From: Lutispora saccharofermentans
Lineage (GTDB): Bacteria > Bacillota > Clostridia > Lutisporales > Lutisporaceae
Assembly (NCBI RefSeq): GCF_024363565.1
Contig: NZ_JAJEKE010000006.1
Span: 62,001-126,000 of the forward strand
Direction: 5' to 3'
DNA length: 64,000 bases
Below are positions 62,974 through 64,000 of the stretch, one piece after another. Position 1 is the stretch's first letter; every line of letters starts with the position of its first letter. Below the pieces are notes generated by a model. The model worked only from the letters and a program-made list of their open reading frames with translations, did no database searches and was not told the origin of the DNA. Both the position numbers and the translations under genes were made by a program.

Positions 62974-64000
62974 ATGACAAATTTCCTTCTTACACTGGCA
63001 ATAGGACTTGCTTTCGGATATGCTTTTTATAAGATGAAGATCCCGGGAGGCATGATGGTTGGGGCAATAATCGGGGTTGCTTCCTTAAATATAATCTGGG
63101 GGATATCTTATGTTCCATCATACGCAAAGTACACGGCACAGATAATTGCAGGGGCTTTCATAGGCTGTTCGATAGACAGAAATGATATTCAACGGCTGAA
63201 ATATCTTATTAAGCCTTCATTGGTACTGCTTTCTTCTATGCTGATATTGAATATCTCGCTGGGCTTTTTGATCTATATGATAAGCCCTCTGGACCTTATT
63301 ACTTCTTTAATGAGCTGTGTGCCGGGGGGCATGAGTGATATTCCCATCATCAGTGCGGACATGGGTGCAGACGCGCCGAAGGTTGCGGTGCTCCAGTTTG
63401 CTCGTATGGTTGCAGGTATAGGTTTATTCCCCACATTGATCTCTATTATTGGTAAACATGACAACAGGATAAACTCAGATACCCAATCCGATATAGATGC
63501 TTCTTCTGTGAAAATCACCAGGCCCAAAGGGAAAACCGCGGCAATTTTTATCCAAACCATTGCAGTAGCTTCAATATTCGGCATCATCGGCAAGATGCTT
63601 AAAATTCCCGCAGGGATTATGCTTTTCTCAATAATCGGCGTTATTTGCTTTAAGCTGCTATTTAATAGATCCTATATGCCCATGTGGGCAAAGAAGCTGG
63701 CCCAAGTGCTTTCCGGCACATATATAGGCTGCGGCATAGGTTATGAAGATGTGCTGCAGTTAAAATATTTGATAGTGCCTGCTGCGCTTTTAGTTCTGGG
63801 ATACTTCGCGGCTTGCTTTATAGTGGGCAAGCTGCTCAGCAGATACTTTGAAATGTCTTTGAAAGAAGCTATGCTGGCAGCCACACCTGCCGGTGCATCG
63901 GATATGGCGCTCATATCTTCCGATCTGGGCGTTCAGAGCACCGATCTCATGGTGCTGCAGATCATACGCATGATAATCGTGGTATCATTATTCCCTCAAA
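62974..64000 (+). CDS. AbrB-type membrane transporter (partial at right edge)
   Basis: 342 codons in the window, nearly complete by family length. The hydrophobic repeats IPGGMMVGAIIGV, SCVPGGMSDIPIISADMG and ATPAGASDMALISSDLG show the internal duplication of the PF05145 (AbrB duplication) family; despite the name these are membrane proteins, sometimes called ammonia-monooxygenase-like. The substrate is unknown. AAAGGGG lies about ten bases before the ATG. Confidence 0.85.
   Translation, partial: MTNFLLTLAIGLAFGYAFYKMKIPGGMMVGAIIGVASLNIIWGISYVPSYAKYTAQIIAGAFIGCSIDRNDIQRLKYLIKPSLVLLSSMLILNISLGFLIYMISPLDLITSLMSCVPGGMSDIPIISADMGADAPKVAVLQFARMVAGIGLFPTLISIIGKHDNRINSDTQSDIDASSVKITRPKGKTAAIFIQTIAVASIFGIIGKMLKIPAGIMLFSIIGVICFKLLFNRSYMPMWAKKLAQVLSGTYIGCGIGYEDVLQLKYLIVPAALLVLGYFAACFIVGKLLSRYFEMSLKEAMLAATPAGASDMALISSDLGVQSTDLMVLQIIRMIIVVSLFPQ

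Overview
The window looks like chromosomal DNA of an anaerobic, low-to-mid GC Firmicute of the class Clostridia. The signs are strong GGAGG ribosome binding sites with frequent GTG/TTG starts, a T-box riboswitch, a GlnK/GlnL-type two-component system, lipoproteins and no outer-membrane genes. The gene content suggests a fermenter of amino acids or N-heterocycles: a [NiFe] hydrogenase, a molybdenum hydroxylase, a methylaspartate ammonia-lyase and no respiratory chain genes. No rRNA, tRNA, CRISPR array, prophage or intact transposase was seen.

Layout. 1-1839 (minus): [NiFe] hydrogenase large subunit (cut by the left edge), small subunit and a small cytochrome b5-like protein. 1913-3358 (plus): a vegetative promoter, a T-box with apparent proline specificity whose antiterminator/terminator part is duplicated, and a TIGR00300-type ornithine cyclodeaminase. 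3437-21623 (minus): a 14-gene putative catabolic operon. In transcription order it encodes a two-subunit class-I fumarase/mesaconase-type hydratase, an enamidase-like amidohydrolase, methylaspartate ammonia-lyase, a 6-hydroxynicotinate-reductase-like iron-sulfur protein, a TAXI-TRAP transporter, a UPF0280 protein, a three-subunit molybdenum hydroxylase, an OYE/GltD fusion reductase, and an AtuA/DUF4387 pair. It starts at a sigma-54 promoter next to a PrpR-type sigma-54 activator gene (21953-23887). It resembles the front half of nicotinate fermentation joined to the back half of the methylaspartate pathway, and is the best candidate for an undescribed system.

24103-27710: an MFS transporter, a small membrane protein and a MocR-type regulator. 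27731-35609 (minus): a complete his operon (hisZGDCBHAF and hisIE), preceded by a promoter, a leader peptide with three consecutive His codons and an attenuator terminator. 35919-45162: an ABC-F protein with one degenerate ATP site, a GGDEF/EAL protein, a heterodimeric ABC exporter and two small membrane proteins. 45211-49451: a secreted copper-amine-oxidase-N-type protein, a membrane-tethered LuxR regulator and a secreted helical-repeat protein. 49667-56413: a branched-chain-amino-acid-type ABC transporter (livJHMGF order) headed by a GlnKL-like two-component system, with a period-10 direct repeat just upstream of livJ that resembles the GlnL operator. 56558-60590: HAD phosphatase plus pstSCAB. 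60686-64000: threonine dehydratase, a lipoprotein and an AbrB-type transporter (cut by the right edge).

The intergenic regions carry several families of palindromic repeats. One is MITE-like (five full, internally deleted or shortened copies and one end fragment), with TIRs around TGTTATnCTGACTGAT inside an outer TATATATAACG inverted repeat. Another is a short hairpin with GGCTGTTGCA arms. A third is a GTCATTC element found nested inside other palindromes. All three substrate-binding-protein genes in the window are immediately followed by a palindromic element.
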